DNA of 64,000 nt, taken from positions 243,902-307,901 of the forward strand of contig NZ_JAATHD010000001.1 in the NCBI RefSeq assembly GCF_011947265.1. Direction: 5' to 3'. The notes beneath the pieces were generated by a model, which was not told the DNA's origin, searched no databases, and saw only the letters and a program-made list of their open reading frames with translations. The stretch comes from Paenibacillus sp. HB172176 (GTDB taxonomy: Bacteria > Bacillota > Bacilli > Paenibacillales > Paenibacillaceae). Of this stretch, positions 53,201-61,015 are shown piece by piece. Within the stretch, counting starts at the first letter, position 1; every line of letters begins with the position of its first letter. The position numbers and the translations under genes are program-made.

Positions 53201-54172
53201 ACAAGACAGAGCTTCCTCGGCATCGTTTCGGATGCGATCAGACGCGTCTGTGACGAAGAGGGACAAGTTCGCGTATCCCAAGCGCAATTGGAGACTGCTG
53301 GCAGCGACGAGGAGCTGCCCCTTGTTGCAGAAGGCGATCGGTCAAGCCAGGAGCAGGAGACCGTACCTAGAATCCTGCTTGCTGAGGACAATAAGATCAA
53401 TCAGCTTGTTGCGCTCGAAATGCTGAAGGCGTACGGCTGCGAGACCGGGTTGGCGGAGAACGGCCAGGAGGCGCTTAAGATGCTGGAGCAGCAGAGCTGG
53501 GATCTGATTCTAATGGATATTCACATGCCGGTCATGGATGGCACGGAAGCGGCAAGGATCATTCGCAATGACAGGAGATACGATCATATTCCGATTTTGG
53601 CGGTCACAGCTAACATTCTGAAGAAGGATCATGACCGTTATTTGAAGCTTGGCATGAATGCCGTCATGACGAAGCCGTTGAACGAGGAGGAGCTGGGCCG
53701 GGAAATTTCCTATTGGCTCGAACAAGGGAAGAAGCTGGCTATCCATGACGAGAGGAAGCTGCGGCTTCCTGCGGCGCAGCCAACCGACTACTCGCGCGTC
53801 GCCAAGATAGACATTGACGGCATGGATGTGGAGAGCGCGCTCGAGAGGGTGAACGGCAAGCGCCCCATTCTGAGGCATATGATGGAGCAATTCGCGCTTG
53901 ATTACGATCTGTTCATGAACCAACTTCGATTAATGATCAGGCACAAGGACCAGAAGAGCGCGCTAAGAATGCTTCATACCTTGAAAGGAGCCGCGGGCTA
54001 TCTGTCGGCGGACAGGCTTGCGGCTGCTGCTGCCAAGGCTGATCTCATTCTAAGAGAGGACGAGTCCGACGAGGAGAAGCTTCATTCGGCATTATTCCAA
54101 CTGGAGAGGGAATTGCTCACATTGTTAGCGGGATTACAGGAGGCAAAAGCCAAATTCGACACTATTCTCTAA
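50264..54172 (+). CDS. Giant hybrid sensor histidine kinase / response regulator (Cache-HAMP-PAS-PAS-HisKA-HATPase-REC-REC-HPt)
   Basis: 1302 residues. TM1 at about 10-28, a Cache-like extracytoplasmic sensor (about 35-275) and TM2 at about 277-298 are followed by HAMP, then two PAS domains (from about 352). HisKA carries His634 in MSHEVRTPLNG; the HATPase has ENA-type LLNLCMNAIKF and GTGLGLVIS. The first receiver (about 870-990) has LVLMDMEMPD, the second (about 1035-1155) LILMDIHMPVMDG with its full acid set. A C-terminal HPt domain has His1238 in LHTLKGAAGYL. This is a complete internal phosphorelay. The TTG at 50264 lies 7 nt after AGAGGAGG. The OmpR-type regulator immediately downstream is the likely partner. 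Confidence 0.95.
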   Translation: MKRMSLRTKGLILIVLISLFPLLLAGVGNYSAVKKAMLQSETERIGSRQDNMARSLSSWMDIRKAEVLVMSRTSIIRSGSSKERLAYFQSELVRSDFTYQAIGFINDDGLAIRSDGSSVDMGMEPFYLSAFGGKVTVSNPYSPAFSSEYQIFVAAPVYNEDSSIEGVIYVSFPFEAFQKLYQMDEEASMQRLYTDDGMILNDAVIDSASSGKAVNALYADSVLQYAADDLLDGGRGNVEIRTGGDSVMVFFSKIEGTPWRLALQEPMSEMKSLLKPMLWRIVTPIAAAECIIAIFFYLYFERIVKRLEAILKVTEQAAAGDFESNHLDISQNDEIGQLADSVNGMMEHLQEMFDRLDAIINQNQYGFIVLDENYQVTYLNKAAEEMLGYKTEELSGHATPLTFMDKEDIAQEAQRLTALLGREVLPGLDVFRALREQNFSYEREWTFVHKTGARIPMLHSSNGLRDRRGRFSGVVGMVHDISDRKQVEKARNRLLNIVESAKDLIASVDRHGNIIYMNRAGREMMGLPDTQAADTIDHYVEPQLYEQLINGARQASELGFWEGGAQLLSMNGDKVHVSIVVVAHRDPDDSEIFYSCIARDITQQKLVQEELIRTTLEAEEANKAKSRFLALMSHEVRTPLNGIIGLTQLMQKTEMSAIQKDYLDKMHMSSETLLHIINDILDFSKIEAGKIEVERQPFLLHELLHRLANQLSVFLGGKKQLEFMINVPKELPHLLLGDAMRLEQVLLNLCMNAIKFTDQGIVILRLNLLETTALRQVIGFEIEDTGIGMTQSQVESLFKPFTQADSSTTRKFGGTGLGLVISKNLVELMGGQLAVFSDHGEGSTFSFSLPFPAAICELESGREEPLFKNRHVWVVEDNEQMREHWLSMLESIGVDTIEFPSWHSAEERLQRIGRGARPTLVLMDMEMPDMYGIDTWAEFRRIAEEQEVPIIAMTTTYGRDELLKLPSLLHPFSILTKPTTRQSFLGIVSDAIRRVCDEEGQVRVSQAQLETAGSDEELPLVAEGDRSSQEQETVPRILLAEDNKINQLVALEMLKAYGCETGLAENGQEALKMLEQQSWDLILMDIHMPVMDGTEAARIIRNDRRYDHIPILAVTANILKKDHDRYLKLGMNAVMTKPLNEEELGREISYWLEQGKKLAIHDERKLRLPAAQPTDYSRVAKIDIDGMDVESALERVNGKRPILRHMMEQFALDYDLFMNQLRLMIRHKDQKSALRMLHTLKGAAGYLSADRLAAAAAKADLILREDESDEEKLHSALFQLERELLTLLAGLQEAKAKFDTIL

Positions 54173-54190
54173 CATTTTTCTAACAATTGG

Positions 54191-54219
54191 TTGTGACATG
54201 GTAGTCTGTCATGTATATT
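54191..54219 (+). promoter_or_regulatory. Promoter of the OmpR-type regulator
   Basis: TTGTGA, 17 bp, TATATT in the 98-bp gap after the hybrid kinase. TGACATG and TGTCATG within the spacer form a near-repeat that could bind a regulator. Confidence 0.55.
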
Positions 54220-54270
54220 AAAGAGAGAATAACAGGATGTGAATCTTCAATCTTATAAAGGGTGACGCCG

Positions 54271-54975
54271 ATGTATAAAGTATTAGTTATTGAAGATGAC
54301 GTCATGATGAATAATATGCTGTCTATGTACTTGACGGAAGAAGGCTACAGCGTGAAGCAGGCTTTCCAGGGCGATGTCGGGCTGCAGCTTGCCCGCGACT
54401 TTCAGCCTGATCTGATTCTGCTCGACCTCATATTGCCTGAGATGGACGGAATCGAGGTTTGCACGGAAATTCGCTTGACGTCGAATGTGCCGATTATGGT
54501 GTTGTCGATGAAGACCGAGGTGTCGGAACGCGTTCATGCGCTCAAAGCAGGGGCAGATGATTATATGTGCAAGCCCTTCAGCATGCATGAGATGACCGCG
54601 CGGGTGGAGGCGCTGCTCAGGCGTTCCCATTCCGTTCATGGGGAAACTGCGTTACAGACGGCGGCAACTGCGGAGACTTCCCTCCCGGAAAGCTTGATTT
54701 CTCTCGATAAGGAGAGGCGCCAGCTGCTTGTCAGGGGCAGGATGATCGAGACGACCTTCTCGGAATATGAGTTGATGAAGCTATTCCTGTCAAATCCGGG
54801 CAAGGTGTTCAGCCGCGAAGAGCTTATTAATGCGATAAGAGGCTTTGACTCCATTGTTACGGATCGCGCCATTGACGTACATATCGTGAATTTGCGAAGG
54901 AAGATTGAACAGAATCCGAAGGAGCCCAAGCTGATACGCACCGTATGGGGGTTTGGATACAAATACTCCGTATAA
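54271..54975 (+). CDS. OmpR-family response regulator
   Basis: 234 residues. The receiver domain has the acid pair in VIEDD, the phospho-acceptor Asp in LLDLILPEMDG, and the Lys in MCKPFSMHE. The linker from about 120 contains an Ala/Thr-rich stretch. The winged-helix DNA-binding domain (about 140-232) ends IRTVWGFGYKY. The ATG at 54271 has AAGGG about 8 nt upstream. It follows the hybrid kinase by 98 bp with its own promoter and ends at a strong terminator. Confidence 0.94.
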   Translation: MYKVLVIEDDVMMNNMLSMYLTEEGYSVKQAFQGDVGLQLARDFQPDLILLDLILPEMDGIEVCTEIRLTSNVPIMVLSMKTEVSERVHALKAGADDYMCKPFSMHEMTARVEALLRRSHSVHGETALQTAATAETSLPESLISLDKERRQLLVRGRMIETTFSEYELMKLFLSNPGKVFSREELINAIRGFDSIVTDRAIDVHIVNLRRKIEQNPKEPKLIRTVWGFGYKYSV

Positions 54976-54997
54976 TAGCCGAGTTCGGGAATTACGG

Positions 54998-55039
54998 CGC
55001 GAAGAAGCACCCCGTCTGCAGGGTGCTTCTTCGCGTTTT
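54998..55039 (+). terminator. Terminator after the OmpR regulator
   Basis: A perfect 15-bp stem (CGCGAAGAAGCACCC / GGGTGCTTCTTCGCG), 8-nt loop, then four T's. Confidence 0.93.
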
Positions 55040-55241
55040 CCTCTCCTTCGAATGATTGCCGAATACCTGAAGGTATCGGTTAAATTAACTAACAGACTCC
55101 TAAAAGCAATTTCGGTATTTTCCTAATAGAACAATGAGACGATAGATATACCAAATTGCGGGCGTGATAAGAATTGACAACCCATGAACGGCACCGAACA
55201 CCGCGGAAATTGCGAAGAGGATTCGGGGAGGAGAGTTGAAT

Positions 55242-56561
55242 ATGACGGCACCAATCGATTTGCCCGGGCGGAGGGAGGCTTACAGCCAATTGGAATTGGC
55301 TATTGCGGAGGCGCGTCTTGCGGGCAAACGGTTGTTAATCGCGTTGGCGGATATCGATCAATTCTGTTATGTGAATGAAACATGGGGATGGGAAGTTGGG
55401 AATCAAGCGTTGTTGGAGGTGGAGCGTCGTCTTCATCTGCTCGGACAGCAATTGGGAGCGGAAGGCGGCTACAGGTGTTTCCGGTATGGAGGCAATTCCT
55501 TTATCGTGCTTATGATGGACCGACATGACGGGGCGCTTAATTGGCATGCCGTCGAAGCGATAAAGTTCGCCTTGGAGAAGCCGATAGCAGCCGGGGAAGC
55601 GGAATTGTTCCTTAGCTCCAGCGTTGGAGTTTGTCTGTATCCCAAGGACGGTTATACCAGCGAGCAGTTGATGTGCCGGGCGGAGTTCGCTCTCTTCCAA
55701 TCGAAGTCGGAAGGCGGAGCCAAGGCCAGGTTCTATAGCGGCGAGGATACGAAAAGCATGAATCGGCGCCTCTTCCTGACAGCCGAGCTGAGAACGGCGT
55801 TCCTGCATCGTCAGTTGGAGCTGAGTTATCAACCGATATACGAGATGGCAAGCGGGAAGCTGAAAGGCTTCGAGGCGTTGGTGCGTTGGCAGCACAGTGA
55901 ATTTGGGCCAGTATCGCCGCATGAATTCATACCCATTGCCGAGCATTGCGGACTTATTATTCCCTTGGGAGAATGGGTGCTGCGGGAGGCTTGCCATACG
56001 CTTTCAAGCATGAACAAGTACGGACTCCTTGATCTGACAATGTCGGTCAATATCTCTCATCTTCAGCTTGCGGATCTATCCTTCCCGAAGACGCTGCTAA
56101 CGATTATTCGGGAAGCCGGACTGCGGCCCCAGGCGATTGAGCTGGAATTCTCGGAGAGTAATTTGCTTGGCGATAGAGCCTCCTTTCAGGCTGCAATCAG
56201 CCGACTTCGCGCGGAAGGTGTTAGAATTGTGTTAGATGATTTTGGCGGGGAGGGTTCTTCCTTTCAACATTTGCTGCATCTTCCCGTTCACGGACTGAAG
56301 CTATGCGGCTCCTATACCCAGCATATTGCGAAGCAAACCGCGGAGCATCATGTTGCAGAGGGAATCATATCGATGGCCCGGAAGCTCGGCCTGGAGGTTA
56401 TTGCCAAGGGCGTGGAGCAAGATGAGCAATATTTACAGCTGAAGGAATGGGGCTGCAACTATGTGCAAGGTTATTTGTTAGGCAAGCCGACGGCTTCCAT
56501 GGAGGAGATCGAGGCATCTTCGGCGATGAAGGCGGATTTGGTCGAGGAACTGCAAACTTAG
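55242..56561 (+). CDS. Degenerate GGDEF + EAL protein
   Basis: 439 residues, no transmembrane segments. The GGDEF-like domain (about 10-170) has GGNSF at 83-87 instead of GGDEF, so cyclase activity is unlikely. The EAL domain (about 180-425) keeps FEALVRW (211-213 for EAL), the N of VNISH and the DDFG pair. It has SYTQHI after LKLCG where LKID is usual, and IAKGVEQ instead of an EGVE motif. It could be a weak c-di-GMP phosphodiesterase, or an effector binding c-di-GMP or GTP. The ATG at 55242 follows GGGGAGGAG by 8 nt. It has its own upstream region and a perfect downstream terminator. Confidence 0.92.
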   Translation: MTAPIDLPGRREAYSQLELAIAEARLAGKRLLIALADIDQFCYVNETWGWEVGNQALLEVERRLHLLGQQLGAEGGYRCFRYGGNSFIVLMMDRHDGALNWHAVEAIKFALEKPIAAGEAELFLSSSVGVCLYPKDGYTSEQLMCRAEFALFQSKSEGGAKARFYSGEDTKSMNRRLFLTAELRTAFLHRQLELSYQPIYEMASGKLKGFEALVRWQHSEFGPVSPHEFIPIAEHCGLIIPLGEWVLREACHTLSSMNKYGLLDLTMSVNISHLQLADLSFPKTLLTIIREAGLRPQAIELEFSESNLLGDRASFQAAISRLRAEGVRIVLDDFGGEGSSFQHLLHLPVHGLKLCGSYTQHIAKQTAEHHVAEGIISMARKLGLEVIAKGVEQDEQYLQLKEWGCNYVQGYLLGKPTASMEEIEASSAMKADLVEELQT

Positions 56562-56579
56562 ATGTCAGCTTCAAAGTAT

Positions 56580-56624
56580 AAAGGAACAAGGCTGCGGGCG
56601 TAATTCCCGCAGCCTTGTTCCTTT
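56580..56624. terminator. Bidirectional terminator between convergent genes
   Basis: A perfect stem of 16 bp (GGAACAAGGCTGCGGG / CCCGCAGCCTTGTTCC), extended by A-T pairs, with a 7-nt loop. It serves both the GGDEF-EAL gene and the convergent small gene at 56656. Confidence 0.92.
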
Positions 56625-56655
56625 ACAGCCTTCTCATCATCGCTTCGCCTTGAGC

Positions 56656-56874
56656 CTAGCTGACCTCCAGGTATAGTTTGGTGCCGTCGTTATATTGGAA
56701 GATGGCGACATCCCGCACCATTTCAACCGATTTAATTCGCTTCCATTTCTTTCTGAAATCGAAGTCCAGCTCCATCTCGTACAATTTATGATTAAGTTGC
56801 TCTATGGTTGCCAATTGTTCGTTAGGGTAATAAACAGGGACTGAACGATTTTTGAAGGTTATGATTTTCATCAT
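56656..56874 (-). CDS. Small hypothetical protein
   Basis: 72 residues, soluble, basic and aromatic (KIITFKNRSVPVYYP; FRKKWKRIKSVEMVRDVAIFQY). GGGGTGG lies 8 nt before the ATG at 56874; the next codon is also ATG. It converges with the GGDEF-EAL gene across a bidirectional terminator. No family recognised. Confidence 0.55.
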   Translation of the reverse strand: MMKIITFKNRSVPVYYPNEQLATIEQLNHKLYEMELDFDFRKKWKRIKSVEMVRDVAIFQYNDGTKLYLEVS

Positions 56875-57025
56875 GATTAATTCCACCCCCGATTGCGTTT
56901 TTCCCATTATAGCTTTAACCTTTTAGTCGCTTATGAATTTGTCATGAGGCGAATGTTTATTTTGTTCATGCATTCCTAACATTTGAAAATAACATGGCAT
57001 GTAAGATCAGTATAGCATATCCGAG

Positions 57026-57922
57026 TCATAATCCGACATTTTTCTTCAATCGCCCGGCAATCTCCAGAAAATCATCATGCGAGACGCCGGGAGCGAATGC
57101 CTCCTGGGATTCCGTAAGATCCGGCATGGACGCTCCCTCCGGCGCGCCTTGAATCATCTCGAGCTTTGCTCCAGTCTGCGGGTTCTGTCCGCACCAGATA
57201 AGAGCGGCATCCTCATAATCGCTTGGACTGAAGGTATAGAGCTTGTTGCCGAGCCCCATCGCCTCGTACTTGCGGGCCGTCTCGAAATGCTCGTTGCTCA
57301 GATTCGGAATCGGGATGAGCTTCTTCATATCGACGCCGGTCGCAATCTCAAGAGCCTTCGCGTTAGCAAGCACATGTGCGCCGCCGCGAACAAGAAGATA
57401 GCCGATCATAGCTCTCGCGGTCGGATGATCGGTCATCTCGTAAACCCGCATCTTTTGCGTTCTTGCTCCGCTTTCCAGGAAGAAATTCTGGAGCAGATCG
57501 AGCACGAGGTTTCCGCTGCTGCACACATTGTCCCCGCTCCAGGCTTTCCCCATTGAATCGGAAACCAACGAGGTCTGACCGGTGCCTATGAAGAAATAAC
57601 TGTCAGGCTTGATCAGTCCTTCTCGAAGCGGGGCAGAGCCCGGATCGACTGGAGCGCTCGAGCCGGCAAGCGTCATATTGATGGCGGCCGACGCCAGCTC
57701 GACATGGCCCATCTTCTCGGCGGTAATGCAGCAGACCAGATCATAGAAGGGCTTTAGCTTCTTCTTACCACGAAAATTAAAGGATTGAAACAAATAATGA
57801 TTCAGGGCGGTCATTTCCCCGAACCTCCCGCCAAGCAACTCTTGCATGGCTGCTGCAGCGTTAGCGTCCGGGCGAGGAGATTGGGGTAACTCGACTTGAA
57901 GCTTGTTCTGTCTAAGAAACAT
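57026..57922 (-). CDS. Manganese-containing catalase
   Basis: 298 residues, di-Mn catalase family (ferritin-like four-helix core). Metal ligands are visible in FGEMTALNHYLFQ, TAEKMGHVE (Glu-x-x-His) and, later, FLESGAR and GGAH. The C-terminal part is a Ser/Glu-rich extension. It disproportionates hydrogen peroxide. Relatives in spore formers (YdbD, YjqC, CotJC) can be spore-associated. The ATG at 57922 has AGAGGTG about 10 nt upstream; a GTG 12 nt earlier is less likely. It diverges from the His/Cys-rich gene at 58080. Confidence 0.92.
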   Translation of the reverse strand: MFLRQNKLQVELPQSPRPDANAAAAMQELLGGRFGEMTALNHYLFQSFNFRGKKKLKPFYDLVCCITAEKMGHVELASAAINMTLAGSSAPVDPGSAPLREGLIKPDSYFFIGTGQTSLVSDSMGKAWSGDNVCSSGNLVLDLLQNFFLESGARTQKMRVYEMTDHPTARAMIGYLLVRGGAHVLANAKALEIATGVDMKKLIPIPNLSNEHFETARKYEAMGLGNKLYTFSPSDYEDAALIWCGQNPQTGAKLEMIQGAPEGASMPDLTESQEAFAPGVSHDDFLEIAGRLKKNVGL

Positions 57923-58079
57923 GAGAGGTAGCACCTCTTTTCCTTAAATTCATGCCTATGTACTATACGTATGCGGAAGCGACTTGTATTATTTTCAGCG
58001 ATTGACATGATAGATTGACCCATACATTACGGAAGCCTGTCACATAGAATAGAGCAAGCATGAGGAGAGGAGGATTCTT

Positions 58080-58436
58080 ATGTCCGAACAACTTACGTTA
58101 AGCAATATTCGTCACCGTCGTCATCATCGTCACCATCATTTCGATCCTGCTGTCGAGGGAATTCAGGATGCGGGGAGAGATCTTAGCAAAACCTTCGCAA
58201 AGCTTGAGAAAAGATGCAAAGCGCGTAGAATTGTCCACGCGATCCGAAATTGCGACGCCAGAGCCGTGAATAGCGTGCTGGATCATCACTGCAGAGTGCA
58301 ATGCTTCTTCAAGAGACCGGGCTATGATTGCGTCAGAATTTGCTGCAGCTTCAACAGAGGGGCTGCCACAGTAACCTTCGATATTTGCGTAAGAAGCTTG
58401 AACAACGGCTATGGCTACAACGGCTATCTGTTCTAA
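58080..58436 (+). CDS. His/Cys-rich small protein, possible spore-coat component
   Basis: 118 residues. A poly-His/Arg start (RHRRHHRHHH at 11-20), a charged helix, then seven Cys (CDARAVNSVLDHHCRVQCFF, then CVRICCSF) and a hydrophobic Gly/Tyr tail. It is a good fit to Cys-rich coat proteins in style, but no family was identified. GAGAGGAGG lies 6-7 nt upstream of the ATG, strongly supporting translation. CATACATTA (58021-58029) resembles a mother-cell sigma -10 but lacks a matching -35 at the right spacing. It lies opposite the Mn catalase and converges with mscL. Confidence 0.65.
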   Translation: MSEQLTLSNIRHRRHHRHHHFDPAVEGIQDAGRDLSKTFAKLEKRCKARRIVHAIRNCDARAVNSVLDHHCRVQCFFKRPGYDCVRICCSFNRGAATVTFDICVRSLNNGYGYNGYLF

Positions 58437-58477
58437 AGCGGGCGATGAACGCCAGCTCGATCTTACGCCCAAAGAGA

Positions 58478-58519
58478 AACCGCCTGTCCGAATGCAGCGT
58501 TGCCGGACAGGCGGTTGTC
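58478..58519. terminator. Bidirectional terminator before mscL
   Basis: Perfect 13-bp stem AACCGCCTGTCCG / CGGACAGGCGGTT with a 13-nt loop, between two convergent genes. Confidence 0.85.
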
Positions 58520-58538
58520 TTTGTTTGCGGCGGGAACA

Positions 58539-59000
58539 TCAGCTATGCTCCACCTTGACCAGATGCGAGGTGCAATTCTTGCAGCGCGTTGCATGAATCG
58601 GAATTTGCGACAAGCAGTACGGGCATTCCTTCTCGGTAGGCGCCTTCGGAGCTTCCTCTTTTTTCTCCTCCTTGTGCTTCAGCCGATTAATGACCTTCAC
58701 CAGCAAGAAGATGCAGAATGCCACAATGAGGAAATCGAGCACGACATTGATGAATTGACCGTAGCGGATAACGGGAGCGACTGCTTGCTCTTCTTCTGTC
58801 AACTTGCTCATATCGACAAGAGGAATCGTAAGCTCCTCGAAACTGACGTCGCCGAGCAGCTTGCCGATCGGCGGCATAATGATATCATTCACGAGCGAAG
58901 TGACGATCTTGCCGAAGGCCCCGCCGATAATGACGCCGACCGCGAGGTCGACGACATTGCCGCGCATTGCAAATGTTTTGAATTCCTTCATAATTCCCAT
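58539..59000 (-). CDS. mscL: Large-conductance mechanosensitive channel with C-terminal zinc-ribbon-like tail
   Basis: 153 residues. The N-terminal pore helix is [27 protein letters not shown], written here in two parts as [16 protein letters not shown] and [13 protein letters not shown]2 follows at about 78-98. It opens under membrane tension to release solutes. After a Lys/Glu helical stretch, the C-terminus adds a CPYC...CKNC ribbon motif in place of the usual simple bundle. The start was placed at 59000, where AGGAGGTG lies about 7 nt upstream. It converges with the His/Cys-rich gene. Confidence 0.95.
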   Translation of the reverse strand: MGIMKEFKTFAMRGNVVDLAVGVIIGGAFGKIVTSLVNDIIMPPIGKLLGDVSFEELTIPLVDMSKLTEEEQAVAPVIRYGQFINVVLDFLIVAFCIFLLVKVINRLKHKEEKKEEAPKAPTEKECPYCLSQIPIHATRCKNCTSHLVKVEHS

Positions 59001-59163
59001 GGTCGTTACACCTCCTATCATTAAATTCTGTCATTAAATAGTATGAACTCAATCTAGCATGGTTAATCTTTCAAATCAAGCGAATTGCTGAAACTTTAGT
59101 CGCATGACGGTTTTCAGCAAAAAACAACAAATGCTGTGCGAAATAAAAAGGATATTTTGGTAA

Positions 59164-59184
59164 TTTGTCGAACTTCCTTATAAT
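59164..59184 (+). promoter_or_regulatory. Spo0A-type box and -10 before the sporulation kinase
   Basis: TTTGTCGAA (59164-59172) matches the Spo0A box TTTGTCRAA exactly. TATAAT follows at 59179-59184. AAAGGATAT at about 59148 could be a sigma-H -35, but the matching -10 (GAAC) is imperfect. The gene starts 34 bp downstream. Confidence 0.6.
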
Positions 59185-59217
59185 GTGGAATGATTTTCAA
59201 TCTATAGGAGGAGCGCG

Positions 59218-60975
59218 ATGAGCAACTCTCTACTATATGGCAATCCCTACTATTTGTTGTTGTCTTTCATGACAATGACTTTTGCAGTATATACAGCAAT
59301 GAGCATGGTGAATCAAATTCGAACCGATGTCAAATTGCTTAACTATTGTTGGCTGTTGGGCGCTTCAATCATATTCAGTCTCGGATTATGGACGATGGAC
59401 ATTGTGTCCCAGATTACTTCTACCTACGTTGTCGTTATGAATTGGAGTATGACCTGGGCGTTTCTCGGCAGCGTCGCCATTATGTTTCTAGCCGTATGGA
59501 TGCTGAGGCAACGGTTGTTCAATCGTTATTTGAGAGAGATAATCGCTGCTTTTCTCATTGCGAGCACGGTGATATGGATGCATTATTTTCCCTTGTTGAT
59601 CGGCTCTATTCCGCATTATACATTGAACGTTCCTCTGCTAGTACTATCCTTTCTTATCAATCTCGCCGGCGGATACCTGTCTCTAACCCTAATTCGGCGA
59701 AAGTCTGCCTATTATAAACTTAAAAGCAGTCTCGTATGGGGCTTCACGAGCGTAGCTGTGCTTCAAATCAGCATGCAGGCTTTGAAAATCGACAGAAACA
59801 GCGCGGTTACGAAGGAGTTGCTGGGCGAATACGCGCTGCTGCTGGGCGTTATTCTGTGTATGACAACGATTCTTATCGTGATCTTCAGCTTAACCTCATG
59901 GCTCAGCATGAAGAAATACGCGATGATTGATGAACGCTACAAATATTTGGTGGAAAACTCGATGGACACGATCGCGCTGATTCAGGACGGCAAGTGGGAA
60001 TACGTGAATCCATCGGGGTTAACGATGTTCGAGGCGGAGCAGGAGGAGCTTCTGGGCAGCAGTATTTATAATCTGCTGCAAGACAGATTTCATAAGGAGA
60101 TGACTCTATGGCTTGATGCAGACCCCGAGCCGGGCATGGAGCATGCGAAGCTTCTTGAGCTCGAATGGCGCACATTGACAGGCAAACTGATCTTCACTGA
60201 GGTCATGCGGGTCCGCACGACGCTTTCCGGCAATCCGCTGGTACAGGTTATTATACGGGACATATCCGAACGCAAGAGAAACGAAGCGATCTATGTGAAT
60301 GCCGAGAAGCTGTCCATTGCCGGCCAACTCGCGGCGGGAATCGCTCATGAGATCAGGAATCCGCTCACGTCGCTGAAGGGCTTCATGCAGCTGATCGCTT
60401 CGGGACGCATACATAATAATCGCTATTATGCCATTATGAAATCGGAATTATCGCATATCGAATCCATCGTGAGCGAGCTTCTCATGCTCTCGAAGCCTCA
60501 AGTGTATGAGTTTACCCGCATCGAATGCAAGCAGATGCTCCGAGAGACGGTCGAGTTGATTGAGTCGCATGCGAGTCAACATCAAGTGGAGATTGAATGC
60601 CGCTTCCATAATGGCACCATGTGGGTGCATGGCGTTGAGAGTCAGCTGAAGCAGCTGTTCATTAATGTGATTAGGAATGCAATCGAATCCATGCCCGGCG
60701 GAGGCCGCGTGCAGATTGAGCTGACGGAGGATATAATGAATAACGTAATGATTCGCATTAAGGATAACGGCATCGGCATTGGCATCGAGCAATTGTCCAA
60801 GATCGGACAGCCCTTCTACACGACGAAGGAGAAGGGAACCGGACTAGGTCTTATGGTGTCCTACAAAATCGTCGATAATCACAACGGACGAATTTCAGCC
60901 GAAAGCGAGCTTGGAAGCGGAACGACCTTCACCATTGAGTTGCCGCAAGCAACGATGAAGGAGACCGTAGTTTGA
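59218..60975 (+). CDS. Multi-TM PAS sensor histidine kinase (sporulation-kinase type)
   Basis: 585 residues. The N-terminal half (about 1-235) has seven hydrophobic segments with WMHYF and LGLWTMD, similar to MHYT integral domains. A PAS domain (about 240-355) is followed by HisKA, with His in GIAHEIRNPLTSLKGF, and HATPase with NVIRNAIES, DNGIGIG and GTGLGL. The arrangement resembles KinB/KinD/KinE-type kinases that feed the Spo0F-Spo0B-Spo0A relay. A Spo0A box lies at its promoter. No response regulator is adjacent, as expected for such orphan kinases. Confidence 0.92.
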   Translation: MSNSLLYGNPYYLLLSFMTMTFAVYTAMSMVNQIRTDVKLLNYCWLLGASIIFSLGLWTMDIVSQITSTYVVVMNWSMTWAFLGSVAIMFLAVWMLRQRLFNRYLREIIAAFLIASTVIWMHYFPLLIGSIPHYTLNVPLLVLSFLINLAGGYLSLTLIRRKSAYYKLKSSLVWGFTSVAVLQISMQALKIDRNSAVTKELLGEYALLLGVILCMTTILIVIFSLTSWLSMKKYAMIDERYKYLVENSMDTIALIQDGKWEYVNPSGLTMFEAEQEELLGSSIYNLLQDRFHKEMTLWLDADPEPGMEHAKLLELEWRTLTGKLIFTEVMRVRTTLSGNPLVQVIIRDISERKRNEAIYVNAEKLSIAGQLAAGIAHEIRNPLTSLKGFMQLIASGRIHNNRYYAIMKSELSHIESIVSELLMLSKPQVYEFTRIECKQMLRETVELIESHASQHQVEIECRFHNGTMWVHGVESQLKQLFINVIRNAIESMPGGGRVQIELTEDIMNNVMIRIKDNGIGIGIEQLSKIGQPFYTTKEKGTGLGLMVSYKIVDNHNGRISAESELGSGTTFTIELPQATMKETVV

Positions 60976-61015
60976 TCTGGCGAAGCCCGGTTCAAGCAGA
61001 TAGGAGGAGAGAGAA

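Noticed and set aside
58015-58030. Sigma-K or sigma-E promoter at CATACATTA
   Set aside because: The -10 fits, but no -35 at the right spacing was found, so it is mentioned only as a hint.
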